Positions 16,004 to 25,898 of a stretch of 64,000 nucleotides of DNA are shown in pieces; position 1 is the first letter of the stretch; each line of letters begins with the position of its first letter. This DNA is from Thermohalobaculum sp039187815. Lineage in GTDB: Bacteria; Pseudomonadota; Alphaproteobacteria; Rhodobacterales; Rhodobacteraceae. A program made the translations under genes and the position numbers. The stretch spans positions 42,270 through 106,269 of the forward strand of contig JBCCZI010000003.1 in NCBI GenBank assembly GCA_039187815.1, written 5' to 3'. The notes beneath the pieces are model-generated. The model saw only the letters and a list, made by a program, of their open reading frames with translations, did not search any database and was not told the DNA's origin.

Positions 16004-16137
16004 GCACGCTCCTCGTCGCCAGGGGGCCGCAAATCGACCCGGCACAATGCCACACGCGCCGGTGGGCGCAACGCGCTGACCGACGGCGATCCCGCACCAT
16101 GCGGGACCGGAAAGCCTGTGCTCTCCGGGATGCGCGC

Positions 16138-16166
16138 GTCCTACGCCCATGGGACCACACTGTCAA
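16138..16166 (-). promoter_or_regulatory. Predicted promoter of the ffh operon
   Basis: Read on the minus strand, TTGACA (16166-16161), a 17-base spacer and TAGGAC (16143-16138) form a plausible sigma-70 promoter about 135 bases before ffh. Downstream in the leader, 16090-16106 is a perfect hairpin (TCCCGCA / TGCGGGA with a three-base loop). The 16004-16249 gap also has to hold the promoter of the divergent stress-protein gene, which I could not pin down. Confidence 0.5.
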
Positions 16167-16249
16167 TGCGCGAGATCAAGCCAGAGGCCGCCCGTTTGTG
16201 CATACTGCGCCCATCGCCCCCAAAGGCCACGGCAGAGTGCGAGGCAGAG

Positions 16250-16639
16250 ATGTTTCACAAGATCATGGTTCCGGTCGATCTGGACCAGCCCGACATTGCA
16301 GACCGCGCCATCGAAGCCGCCAAGCGCATAGCGACGCTCAGCCCAGAGGCACAGATCATGATCATCGCGATCGCCACAGATCCCAGCAGCCCGGACGGCG
16401 CCGAGGAGGAACAGCGGCTCCAGGCCTATATCGATGCTCACCGCGCAGAGACGGCCATGGACGGCGTGCTGACGCTGGGCGGGCGGGTGCCGAGCGAAAT
16501 CCGCTATGCCGCCGAGGAGATGGGCGTCGACCTCATCGTCATGGCCAGCCATGAGCCGCGGCTGTCGGACATGATGTTCGGCTCACGCTCGGCCTCGGTG
16601 GCGCTGCACACCCAGTGCTCGGTGATGGTGGTGCGCTAG
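16250..16639 (+). CDS. Universal stress protein (UspA family)
   Basis: The 129-residue single-domain protein begins MFHKIMVPVDLDQPDIADRA and ends with GVDLIVMASHEPRLSDMMFGSRSASVALHTQCSVMVVR. The C-terminal part fits the UspA nucleotide-binding loop G-x2-G-x9-G(S/T), although the glycine pattern is partly altered: HEPRLSDMMFGSRSASV has only one clear Gly-Ser. ATP binding is therefore uncertain. It is a cytoplasmic stress or energy-state protein. It is divergent from ffh and 39 bases before trhO. Confidence 0.82.
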   Translation: MFHKIMVPVDLDQPDIADRAIEAAKRIATLSPEAQIMIIAIATDPSSPDGAEEEQRLQAYIDAHRAETAMDGVLTLGGRVPSEIRYAAEEMGVDLIVMASHEPRLSDMMFGSRSASVALHTQCSVMVVR

Positions 16640-16678
16640 CCGCTTTTCCGGCCGCGCCATGCACGCTATAGGGCGGCC

Positions 16679-17584
16679 ATGGTGACCGTCGCCGCATTCT
16701 ACCGTTTCACGCCGCTCGGGGCGCCCGAGGCGCTGCAGCGCCCGCTGGCCGCTCTGGCCTGCGCATCAGGGGTGCGCGGCACCATCCTGCTGGCCGAAGA
16801 GGGCGTGAATGGCACAATCGCGGGGCCCGAGGCGGGCATCGAAGCGGTGATCGCCCATCTCCGCACTCTGCCCGGCTGCACCGATCTGCCCTGGAGGCGC
16901 AGCCATACCGAGGCCCAGCCCTTCCGCCGCCTGAAGGTGCGCGTGAAGCGTGAGATCGTCACGCTCGGCGCCGGCGCGGTCGATGCCCGCCAAACCGGCC
17001 GCCATGTGGCGCCCGAGGATTGGGGCGCCGTCCTGGATGATCCGGACACCGTCGTGATCGATTGCCGCAACCGCTACGAGACCGCCATTGGCGGCTTTGC
17101 GGGCGCGCTCGATCCTGGCACCGACGGCTTCACCGAGTTCCCCGCCTGGTGGGCCGAGGCCGGGCCACGGCTTGCGGGCAAACGGATCGCCATGTATTGC
17201 ACCGGCGGCATTCGCTGCGAGAAGGCCTCGGCCTGGCTGCTCGACCAAGGCGTTCCGGAGGTGCTGCAACTCGATGGCGGCATCCTCGGCTATCTCGAGC
17301 GCATGCCAGAGGCCCAAACGCGCTGGCAGGGCGAATGCTTTGTCTTCGACGACCGCGTGGCGCTCGACCACGCGCTGGCCCCGGGGTCCCACAGCCTCTG
17401 CCATGCCTGCGGGCGCGCCGTCAGCCCCGAGGACCGCGCCCATCCCGCCTGGCAGGACGGCATCAGCTGCCCCGCCTGCATCGACGAATACAGTGATGCC
17501 GACCGTGCGCGTTTTGCCGAGCGGCAGCGCCAGCAGGCGCTGGCCAGGGCCCGCGGCGCCAGCCATCTGGCCGGCACGGACTGA
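16679..17584 (+). CDS. trhO: tRNA uridine-34 hydroxylase TrhO (rhodanese domain)
   Basis: The 301-residue protein has an N-terminal domain with GTILLAEEGVNGTIAG, a rhodanese domain (about residues 115-215) with the active-site loop CTGGIRCEK (Cys174), and a C-terminal part with paired cysteines CHACG and CPAC that may bind zinc. This is the YceA/TrhO family, which makes 5-hydroxyuridine at tRNA position 34 using oxygen. Length and motif order match the family. It stands alone between a stress protein gene and an acyl-CoA ligase gene. Confidence 0.92.
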   Translation: MVTVAAFYRFTPLGAPEALQRPLAALACASGVRGTILLAEEGVNGTIAGPEAGIEAVIAHLRTLPGCTDLPWRRSHTEAQPFRRLKVRVKREIVTLGAGAVDARQTGRHVAPEDWGAVLDDPDTVVIDCRNRYETAIGGFAGALDPGTDGFTEFPAWWAEAGPRLAGKRIAMYCTGGIRCEKASAWLLDQGVPEVLQLDGGILGYLERMPEAQTRWQGECFVFDDRVALDHALAPGSHSLCHACGRAVSPEDRAHPAWQDGISCPACIDEYSDADRARFAERQRQQALARARGASHLAGTD

Positions 17585-17720
17585 GCCGCACAGGCCCCCC
17601 GGGACAGGCGGACAATCCGGCGCGAGATTTCACGCGCCTGCGCGTAAAACCGGTTGCTTCCCTGCCCAGGCGGTCTGCTAGGGTGAGCCCAACAACAAGA
17701 CAACAGGGAGGGCTGCGGTC

Positions 17721-19349
17721 ATGCTGGGACAGATGCAGGACTGGCCGCTGCGGATTGGCGCGATCATCGACCACGCCGCCCGCTATCACCCCAAGCGCCC
17801 GGTCATCGGACGCGGCACGGACGGGACGATCCAGCGGACCGACTGGACCTCCGTACGGACCGACGCCCTCAAGGTGTCGCAGGGGCTGAGACGGCTCGGC
17901 CTGCGGCCGGGCACGGTCGTGGGCGCCATGGCCTGGAACAGCCCGCGGCACATGACCTTGTGGTACGGCGTGCCCGGGTCGGGATGCGTGCTCCACTCGC
18001 TGAACCCGCGGCTGTCCGGCGAGCAGCTCACCTATATCATCGGGCATGCCGAGGATGCGGCGGTCTTTGTCGATGCCGATCTGGTGGGCGTGCTCGAGCC
18101 AATCGCCGCCAAGCTGCCCGGTGTGCGCCATTGGATCGTGCTGGCCGAGAGCGGTGCGATGCCCGAGACCTCGCTGCCGGGCGCCATCGCCTATGGCGAT
18201 GTGATCGGATCCGAGGACGGCGACGCCGCCTGGGAGCCGGTCGAGGAGGGTCATGCCTGCGGGATCTGCTACACCTCGGGCACCACGGGCAAGCCGAAGG
18301 GGGTCGTCTACTCCCACCGCTCGAACGTGTTGCACGCCATGGCGATGATCCAGCCGGACATGCTGGGCCTCTCGAGCCGCGACACGATGATGCCGGTGGT
18401 GCCGCTGTTCCACGCGAACGGTTGGTCGAGCGGCTATTCCTCACCCATGGCGGGCGCCGCGATGGCGCTGCCGGGGCGCTGGCTCGACCCGGCCAGCCTG
18501 CTCGAGATGATCGCCGAAGGTGTCACCATCACAGCCGCCGTGCCGACCGTCTGGCTGCCGCTGCTGGCGCATCTGCGCGAGCACGGGGTCGGGCTCGCCT
18601 CGCTGCAGCGGGTGGTGATCGGCGGCTCGGCCTGTCCCCGCGCGGTGATCGAGGCCTTCCAGAACGATTATGGCGTGCAGGTGCTGCATGCCTGGGGGAT
18701 GACCGAGACCTCGCCGCTCGGCTCGTTCAGCTCGTTCAAGCCCGAGATCGCGGCGCTGGATGCCGAGGGGCAGATGGCGGCGCAGCTCTCGGTCGGGCAT
18801 CCGCCCTTCACGGTCGATCTCGCGCTCCGCGACGAGGCGGGCGCTGTGCTGCCCTGGGACGGCCAGACGCCCGGCCAATTGCAGATCCGCGGCCCCGGCG
18901 TCGTCGGGCGCTATCTGAAGGCCGAGGCGCCCGCGATCGATAGCGAAGGCTGGTTCGACACCGGCGATGCGGCCACCATGGACGCCGATGGCTATGTGCG
19001 CATCACCGACCGTTTCAAGGATCTGATCAAGTCGGGCGGCGAGTGGATCAGCTCGATCGAGATGGAGAACGCCGCGGTCGGGCATCCGGGCGTGGCCGAG
19101 GCGGCGGCCGTCGCCATGCCGCATCCGAAATGGGGCGAGCGGCCGGTGCTGGTGGTGGTGGCCAAGGACACCCCGCCCCCCGCGACCGAGATCCTGGCGC
19201 AGCTCGAGGGCCATTTCGCCAAATGGCAGCTGCCGGACGAGATTCTGTTCGTCGATGCCATTCCCCATACGGCAACCGGCAAGATCTCAAAACTGACCTT
19301 GCGCAAAAGCCTCGAGGCCGAGGGCTACCAGCTGCCGGACCAGCGCTGA
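17721..19349 (+). CDS. Acyl-CoA synthetase, possibly 3-methylmercaptopropionyl-CoA ligase (DmdB-like)
   Basis: The 542-residue ANL-superfamily enzyme has the AMP-binding motif YTSGTTGKPKGV (near residue 190), GMTETSPLG, GWFDTGDAA, DRFKDLIKSGGEW and the C-terminal catalytic Lys in HTATGKISK. It activates a carboxylic acid to acyl-AMP and then the CoA thioester. The N-terminus MLGQM...IGAIIDHAARYH resembles DmdB, which acts on methylmercaptopropionate in DMSP breakdown, but no other dmd gene is nearby. A medium-chain fatty acid is equally possible. It converges with the polyamine-type ABC operon, four bases from its end. Confidence 0.8.
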   Translation: MLGQMQDWPLRIGAIIDHAARYHPKRPVIGRGTDGTIQRTDWTSVRTDALKVSQGLRRLGLRPGTVVGAMAWNSPRHMTLWYGVPGSGCVLHSLNPRLSGEQLTYIIGHAEDAAVFVDADLVGVLEPIAAKLPGVRHWIVLAESGAMPETSLPGAIAYGDVIGSEDGDAAWEPVEEGHACGICYTSGTTGKPKGVVYSHRSNVLHAMAMIQPDMLGLSSRDTMMPVVPLFHANGWSSGYSSPMAGAAMALPGRWLDPASLLEMIAEGVTITAAVPTVWLPLLAHLREHGVGLASLQRVVIGGSACPRAVIEAFQNDYGVQVLHAWGMTETSPLGSFSSFKPEIAALDAEGQMAAQLSVGHPPFTVDLALRDEAGAVLPWDGQTPGQLQIRGPGVVGRYLKAEAPAIDSEGWFDTGDAATMDADGYVRITDRFKDLIKSGGEWISSIEMENAAVGHPGVAEAAAVAMPHPKWGERPVLVVVAKDTPPPATEILAQLEGHFAKWQLPDEILFVDAIPHTATGKISKLTLRKSLEAEGYQLPDQR

Positions 19350-19353
19350 ACGC

Positions 19354-20178
19354 TCAGCGCTGGGATTTCGATTTGCCGAACAGCTGCGCCATGGCCATCA
19401 GCAGCGAAGTGATCGCGATCATGATGGTTGAAATCGAGGCGATGGTCGGATCGATCTGATCGCGCAGCGCGTTGAACATGTTCCGCGTCAGCGTGGCGTT
19501 GTCGCCGCCCGAGATGAACATGGCCACCACCACTTCGTCGAACGAGGTCAGGAACGCCAGGAGCGCCGCCGTGATCACCGAGAACCGGATCTGCGGCAGC
19601 GTCACCGTCATGAACGCCCGCGCGCGGGAGGCACCGAGGCTCCGCGCCGCCATCTCCTGGTTCATATCGAAGCTCTTCAGCCCCGAGGCGGTCACGATCA
19701 GCACCAGCGGCAGCGCCAGCAGCGTGTGGGCCAGAACCACACCCGCCAGCGTGTAGAGGATCTGCAGCTTCACATAGATGTAGAACGCCCCGATCGCGAT
19801 CAGGATCAGCGGCACCATCATCGGGGTGATCAGCAGCACAAAGACCAGGCGCCCGGCCTTCATCTGGCTGGTGTGGAGCCCATAGGCCGCCATCACGCCG
19901 ATGGGGGTGGCCAGCAGCATGGTCAGCACCGCCGCCATCAGCGAGGTGCGGGTGGCGGCCATCCACTCGGGCGAGCCGAAATAGTGCCCGTACCATCGCG
20001 TCGACCAGACCTCGGGCGGGAACTCGAGATACTGGCTGTCCGAGAAGGACATCGGCACCACGATCAGCGTCGGAGCGACCAGCAGCACCATCATGATGCC
20101 CGAGAACACATAGAGCCACAGCCGCTGGCCATGGGTGATCTGCGTCTCGGAGGCCGGACTGTCGAGCCAGGCGCGCAT
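19354..20178 (-). CDS. ABC transporter permease, PotC/PotI type
   Basis: The 274-residue permease has six predicted membrane segments and the cytoplasmic EAA loop around EMAARSLGASRARAFMTVTLPQI. It belongs to the spermidine/putrescine-type family (PotC/YdcV). It is the last gene of a five-gene operon: oxidase, binding protein, ATPase, permease, permease. Its ATG shares one base with the stop of the previous gene (TGATG), so it is tightly coupled to its partner permease. Confidence 0.88.
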   Translation of the reverse strand: MRAWLDSPASETQITHGQRLWLYVFSGIMMVLLVAPTLIVVPMSFSDSQYLEFPPEVWSTRWYGHYFGSPEWMAATRTSLMAAVLTMLLATPIGVMAAYGLHTSQMKAGRLVFVLLITPMMVPLILIAIGAFYIYVKLQILYTLAGVVLAHTLLALPLVLIVTASGLKSFDMNQEMAARSLGASRARAFMTVTLPQIRFSVITAALLAFLTSFDEVVVAMFISGGDNATLTRNMFNALRDQIDPTIASISTIMIAITSLLMAMAQLFGKSKSQR

Positions 20179-21095
20179 CAGTGGCCTCCTCCGGCCAGCT
20201 GCTCAAGCTTGAGGAACCGCGCCGCCACCCAGAGGATCGCGAGCGTCATCACCAACAGCACAACGCCCAGCGCCGAGGCCGCGCCCCAGTTGACGAAGAG
20301 CTCGATATTGGAGGCGATCTTCATCGAGACCATGATGACCTTGCCCCCGCCCAGCACCGCCGGCGTCACGAAGAAGCCGAGGCAGAGCACAAACACGATC
20401 AGCGCACCGGCGAACAGCCCCGGGATCGAGAGCGGGAAGAACACGGTCCAAAAGGCGCGCGCAGGCCCGGCCCCCAGATTGGCCGCAGCCTTGAGATAGT
20501 CGCGGTCGATCGCCTTCATCGAGCTGTAGACCGGCAGGATCAGAAAGGGCAGCATGATGTGCACCATGCCGATCAGCGTGCCGGTCATGTTGTGCACGAA
20601 CTTCAGCGGCTCGTCCCACAAGCCGATGTCCATGGCCCAATCGTTCACCAGCCCGCGCTTTTGCAGCAGCACGAGCCAGGCATAGGTGCGCACCAGCAGC
20701 GAGGTCCAGAACGGCAGCAGCACCGCGATCAGGCAGAGATTGGCGGCCCGGTCCGGCAGCTGGCTGAGGAAATAGGCGAACGGATAGCCAATCGCGATAC
20801 AGATCAGCGTGGTCAGGACGCTGACCTCGAAGGTCGTGTAGAATATCCGCGCATAGGATTTGCGCTCGAGCATCCGCTCATAGTTCTCGAGGCTGAACGA
20901 CCCGTCCGCTCCGATGAAGGACACGAAGAACAACCAGCCGACCGGCACCACCAGGATCACCAGCACCAACAGCAACGCCGGCGAGCAGAGGCCGAAGAGC
21001 GCCATCCGCTCGCGCACCGCGTCCTGGCGCAGGCCCTCGGAATTGTCGTCGGCCTCGGCGGCGCGGCCGCTGGCGGGGAGCGTGGCCTCGACCAT
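20178..21095 (-). CDS. ABC transporter permease, PotB/PotH type
   Basis: The 305-residue permease has an N-terminal cytoplasmic region of about 35 residues, then six membrane segments and the EAA loop YLKAAANLGAGPARAFWTVFFPL. The PotB/PotH family pairs with PotC/PotI. I prefer ATG 21095, two bases after the ATPase stop and with GGGGAG upstream. ATG 21110 would overlap the ATPase gene by 14 bases. Confidence 0.88.
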   Translation of the reverse strand: MVEATLPASGRAAEADDNSEGLRQDAVRERMALFGLCSPALLLVLVILVVPVGWLFFVSFIGADGSFSLENYERMLERKSYARIFYTTFEVSVLTTLICIAIGYPFAYFLSQLPDRAANLCLIAVLLPFWTSLLVRTYAWLVLLQKRGLVNDWAMDIGLWDEPLKFVHNMTGTLIGMVHIMLPFLILPVYSSMKAIDRDYLKAAANLGAGPARAFWTVFFPLSIPGLFAGALIVFVLCLGFFVTPAVLGGGKVIMVSMKIASNIELFVNWGAASALGVVLLVMTLAILWVAARFLKLEQLAGGGH

Positions 21096-21096
21096 T

Positions 21097-22185
<1,089 letters not shown>

Positions 22186-22243
22186 CGCACTCTCCGAATC
22201 TAGGGAGCCCGGGGCGGTCAAGCGCGCCCCGGGGCAAGCCGGC

Positions 22244-23287
22244 TCACTCGGTGAGCATTTCCTGGTACATCTCGGCCGCGATGGTCTCCCACTCGGCATA
22301 CCAAGCCAGATCGACCGGCACCTGCTTGGAGGCGTTGTCCGGGTGCGAGGGCAGCGCCTTCAGGGTCGCCTCGCTGGCCGTCGAGATCGCATAGGCCGCC
22401 TTGTTGGTCGGGCCATAGGTGATGTGGAGCGGCAGGTTGGCCTGGTATTTCGGCTTGGAGATCTCGGCGAGGAACTCCATGGCCGTGTCCTTGTTCGGCG
22501 CACCCTTGGGAATGGCAAAGCAGTCATAGTCGAGCAGAGCCTGATTGAAGCTGTAAGCGACCTTGGCGCCGTCCTTCAGCGCGTTGTCAAAGCGGCCGTT
22601 CCAGCCGGTGGTCATGTCGACCTCGCCGTCCTTCATCAGCTGGGCGTGCTGAGCGCCCGAGGTCCAGAACACCGAGATATGCGGCTTGAGCTCGCGGATC
22701 TTGTCCAGCGCGCGCTCGATGCCCTCTTCGGAGCCGAGCACCTCATAGACCTGCTCGGGCGGCACACCGTCGGCCAGCAGCGCCGGCTCGAGCGCCCCGG
22801 CCACCTTGCCGCGATAGGCGCGGGTGCCGGGGAACTTCTCGACATTCCAGAAATCCGCCCAGTTCTGCGGGCCGTCCTCGCCATAGGTGTCGGTGTTCCA
22901 GGCATAGACGGTCGAGAACACATCGCCGCCGACGCAATAGTCGGTGAAGAGCGTGGGGTAGAACTCAGAGACGTCGATCACGCCATAGTCGAGCTTCTCG
23001 AGCAGCCCCTCGGCCGCCGCCCGTGCCGCCGAGCCCGAGCCCGAGGCCACGATGTCGAGCGTCACGGCCCCGGTCTGCACCTGCAGGCGCACATCGGACA
23101 TGCCGCCATAGGTCTCTTGCTTCACGACAATGCCCGTATCGGCCGCCGCCGGCTCGAACAGCGCCTTGGACTGGGCCTCCTGATAGGAGCCGCCCCAGGA
23201 CGCGATCGTCACCGTCTTGTCGGCCGCGAGCGCCCCCGTGGCAGCCAGAGCCGCCGTGGCGACCGATGCAAAAATCAGATGTCTCAT
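22244..23287 (-). CDS. ABC transporter substrate-binding protein, PotD-like
   Basis: The 347-residue periplasmic protein has a signal peptide (MRHLIFASVATAALAATGALA) and begins the mature part with DKTVTIASWGGSYQEAQSKALF, typical of family-1 binding proteins for polyamines and related amines. YCVGGDVFSTVYAWNTD and GWNGRFDNALKDG are further family features. The ligand could be a polyamine, an opine or an amino-acid derivative. The linked oxidase suggests that an amine is taken up and oxidised. It is 58 bases ahead of the ATPase gene. Confidence 0.87.
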   Translation of the reverse strand: MRHLIFASVATAALAATGALAADKTVTIASWGGSYQEAQSKALFEPAAADTGIVVKQETYGGMSDVRLQVQTGAVTLDIVASGSGSAARAAAEGLLEKLDYGVIDVSEFYPTLFTDYCVGGDVFSTVYAWNTDTYGEDGPQNWADFWNVEKFPGTRAYRGKVAGALEPALLADGVPPEQVYEVLGSEEGIERALDKIRELKPHISVFWTSGAQHAQLMKDGEVDMTTGWNGRFDNALKDGAKVAYSFNQALLDYDCFAIPKGAPNKDTAMEFLAEISKPKYQANLPLHITYGPTNKAAYAISTASEATLKALPSHPDNASKQVPVDLAWYAEWETIAAEMYQEMLTE

Positions 23288-23388
23288 TGTGTTTGTTCTC
23301 CCTGTTACGCATTCCCGGGCGAGGGGTCCCCGCCCGGTCGTCGGATTGGATCGAGGCGCGCCCCGCTCCGTCCGGATCTCCGCATGGT

Positions 23389-24783
23389 TCACGCGGCTCC
23401 GGCAGTCGTCAGGCGCGCAGCCCTCCGGCATTCTTGCCGGTCCCGCCAGCGGTACCAGGCGACGGTCGCCGGCAGGAACCACGGGCGGCCCGCATAGAGC
23501 GGGCGCGTCGGAAACGGTAGGTCGTCAAAGGCAGTCTGTCCCTCGGCACGGCCCAGAATGCGCTGACCCATCCGCATGCCCAAATAGCTCGCCATACCCA
23601 CGCCCGAACCGCAATAGCCCATCGCATAGTGCATGCCGTCCTGCACGCCGCAATGCGCGAGATGATCGAAGGTATAGGCCACGAAGCCATTCCAGGAGTG
23701 AGAGATCCGCGCGGTCGCAAGCTCGGGGAAGATGCGCACCATATCGGCGTGCAGGCGCGGACCGCTGAGCCTCGGATCCGTCTCGCCCGAGGACACGCGG
23801 CCCCCAAACACCAGACGCGTCCCATCGGGCGAGGGACCGTAATAGTACACCACCCGCCGCGTGTCGCTGACGATCCGGCCCCGGGGAAACAGCCGCTCGA
23901 CCGTGCCGGGCGCCAGAGGCTCGGTGGCGATCACATAGCTGCCGATGGGGATCACGCGGCGCTGCAGCCAAGGGGTCAGGCCGGCGGTGTAGCCATTGGT
24001 GGCCACCGCCACGGCCCGAGCGCGAATCGTCCCGAGTTCGGTCGTGACCTCGAACCCGTCGCGCTGGCGCTCGACCGAGACTGCCGCACAATGGGGCACC
24101 ACTTGCACGCCGCTGGCCAAGGCCGTCATCAACAGACCACGGTGATAGCGCGCCGGATGCAGCCGGGCAAAGGTCGGATAGACCACACCGCCGTGATAGA
24201 AGGCGGTGTCGATCTCGGTCCTCTGGGCGTCGCGGGGCAGCGCATGGGCCTCGATCCCCTCATCGCGCATGGTCTGCTCGGCTTTGCGCGCCAGCGTCTC
24301 ATAGGCCGCGGGCGTATGGGCGGCCAGCACCTTGCCGACCCGGGCAAAGGCGCAGTCGATGCCCTCGGCCTGCAGAAAATCCTCGAGCCAATCGAGCGCG
24401 GCCGGGCCTTCGGCGCGGATGCGTCGGGCGCGCTCGGACCCCAAGCGTCGCGAGAGCTCGGCGAGGGAGGGCTTGATGCTGCTGCTCACCTGGCCGCCAT
24501 TGCGCGTGCTACAGCCCCAGCCCGGGTCGCCCGCCTCGAGCACCACGGTGGAGCGCCCGCCCCGCACCGTCTCGAGCGCCGCGTTCAGGCCGGTATAGCC
24601 CGACCCGATCACGACCACATCGGCCCGCTCAGGCAGCAGGCGCGGCAGGGCTGGCGGCGGCGGCACCGCCTCGCCCCAATAGGGCGCCGCTAAGAAATCT
24701 TCGGTGAACAGGCCGGGCGACGCCCCGCCAGGGTCATCGCTTGTGCGCGCCACAATCCGGGTGCTGCGCCGAGGCTCTGTCAT
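23389..24783 (-). CDS. FAD-dependent amine/amino-acid oxidoreductase (PuuB/DadA-like)
   Basis: The 464-residue flavoprotein has a Rossmann motif ADVVVIGSGYTGLNAALE (around residue 60) followed by the FAD-linked motif TRNGGQVSSSIKPS. The C-terminal GYCGSGVGMASYLG closes the FAD site. It resembles gamma-glutamylputrescine oxidase and related DAO-family enzymes that oxidise secondary or primary amines. It is first in the operon with the Pot-type transporter, so its substrate is probably what that system imports. It is divergent from a LysR gene, with an AT-rich control region between them. Confidence 0.82.
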   Translation of the reverse strand: MTEPRRSTRIVARTSDDPGGASPGLFTEDFLAAPYWGEAVPPPPALPRLLPERADVVVIGSGYTGLNAALETVRGGRSTVVLEAGDPGWGCSTRNGGQVSSSIKPSLAELSRRLGSERARRIRAEGPAALDWLEDFLQAEGIDCAFARVGKVLAAHTPAAYETLARKAEQTMRDEGIEAHALPRDAQRTEIDTAFYHGGVVYPTFARLHPARYHRGLLMTALASGVQVVPHCAAVSVERQRDGFEVTTELGTIRARAVAVATNGYTAGLTPWLQRRVIPIGSYVIATEPLAPGTVERLFPRGRIVSDTRRVVYYYGPSPDGTRLVFGGRVSSGETDPRLSGPRLHADMVRIFPELATARISHSWNGFVAYTFDHLAHCGVQDGMHYAMGYCGSGVGMASYLGMRMGQRILGRAEGQTAFDDLPFPTRPLYAGRPWFLPATVAWYRWRDRQECRRAARLTTAGAA

Positions 24784-24863
24784 CGCGCCACTCTCACAAC
24801 CTGCCGAAGGGAAACGGAGCCGCACGGCATCTATTATGTCAACTGAATTCGCCTTATGCTTTT

Positions 24864-24878
24864 ATAAACAACCTTTAT
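24864..24878. promoter_or_regulatory. Candidate LysR-type operator
   Basis: ATAAA-CAACC-TTTAT is a perfect five-base inverted repeat that also satisfies the T-N11-A rule of LysR-type binding sites (T24865, A24877). It lies in an AT-rich island in the 107-base gap between the divergent oxidase and lysR genes, 12 bases before the lysR ATG. Confidence 0.6.
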
Positions 24879-24890
24879 TCGTGGCCAACC

Positions 24891-25778
24891 ATGCATCTCA
24901 AGCTGCGCCATCTCGAAGTGCTCCGCGCATTGATGGAGGCGGGATCGGTATCCCAAGCCGCCCAGAAGCTGAACGTCACGCAGCCGGCGGTCAGCGTGGC
25001 ACTGGCGAACCTCGAGCGGGATCTCGGCTTTCGGCTGTTCAACCGCGCAAAGGGCTTCTTTGCGCCCACGCCCGAGGCCCATTTGCTGAACGCCGAGGCC
25101 GAGCGAGGGCTGATTGCTCTGGCCCGTGTCGAGCGCCGCGCCGCCGAGATCCGCGCAGGCACGACGGGCAATCTGAGCATCGCCAGCAACGGGGCCATGG
25201 CGATCAATCTGCTGCCGCGCCTGATCGCCGAGCTCCAGGCCGAGACGCCGGGGCTGAACATCGACCTTTCGGTGCACGGCTCGCGCCAAGTCGCGGCCCT
25301 GGTCAGCGGCGGGCAGATCGATATCGGGCTGATCGACACGCCGGTTCCGGTCGCCGGGCTGGTGGCCGAGATCTTTCGCCTGCCCTGTGTCTGCATCCTG
25401 CGCGCCGATGATCCGCTGACCAAGGTGTCTACCGTAACGCCAGATCTCATTGCCGGGCGTCCGGTCATCGCGATCACCGGCGAGCATGCGGTCGACCGCC
25501 AGCTCGACGGCTTGCTCGCCACCGCCAAGGTGCGGGTTGAGCGGCGGACCTCGTGCTCGTACTTTGCCATCGCGCGCAGCATGGTGGCGGCCGGCGGGGG
25601 CCTCGCCCTGATCGACGGTATCAATGCGCGGCTTGCCCTGAACGACGGTGTGATCTGGCGGCCCTTCGCCCCGCAGATCGACTATGAGCTCGCCATGATC
25701 GTCGCGGCGGGTCCCGAGATGCACCATCACGGCGCGCGCTTCATCGCCCGCCTCAAGCACCATCTTGCGAGCGGATGA
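24891..25778 (+). CDS. LysR-family transcriptional regulator
   Basis: The 295-residue regulator has the N-terminal helix-turn-helix LEVLRALMEAGSVSQAAQKLNVTQPAVS (residues 8-35) and a periplasmic-binding-like effector domain from about residue 90. It is divergent from the oxidase-Pot-type transporter operon, which it probably controls along with itself. The ATG at 24891 gives a family-typical N-terminus (MHLKLRHLEV); an upstream in-frame reading to 24741 would run into the oxidase gene. Confidence 0.9.
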   Translation: MHLKLRHLEVLRALMEAGSVSQAAQKLNVTQPAVSVALANLERDLGFRLFNRAKGFFAPTPEAHLLNAEAERGLIALARVERRAAEIRAGTTGNLSIASNGAMAINLLPRLIAELQAETPGLNIDLSVHGSRQVAALVSGGQIDIGLIDTPVPVAGLVAEIFRLPCVCILRADDPLTKVSTVTPDLIAGRPVIAITGEHAVDRQLDGLLATAKVRVERRTSCSYFAIARSMVAAGGGLALIDGINARLALNDGVIWRPFAPQIDYELAMIVAAGPEMHHHGARFIARLKHHLASG

Positions 25779-25898
25779 GCGAGCGGGTTCTATGCCGCAG
25801 CCACAAACGCCCCGATGCGAGAGGGGGACGCGCATGTGCATCGAGATGCTCTCTGCCTCCGATACCCGGCGTGAGAAGCGGTGCCGGGATCAGGAGCC

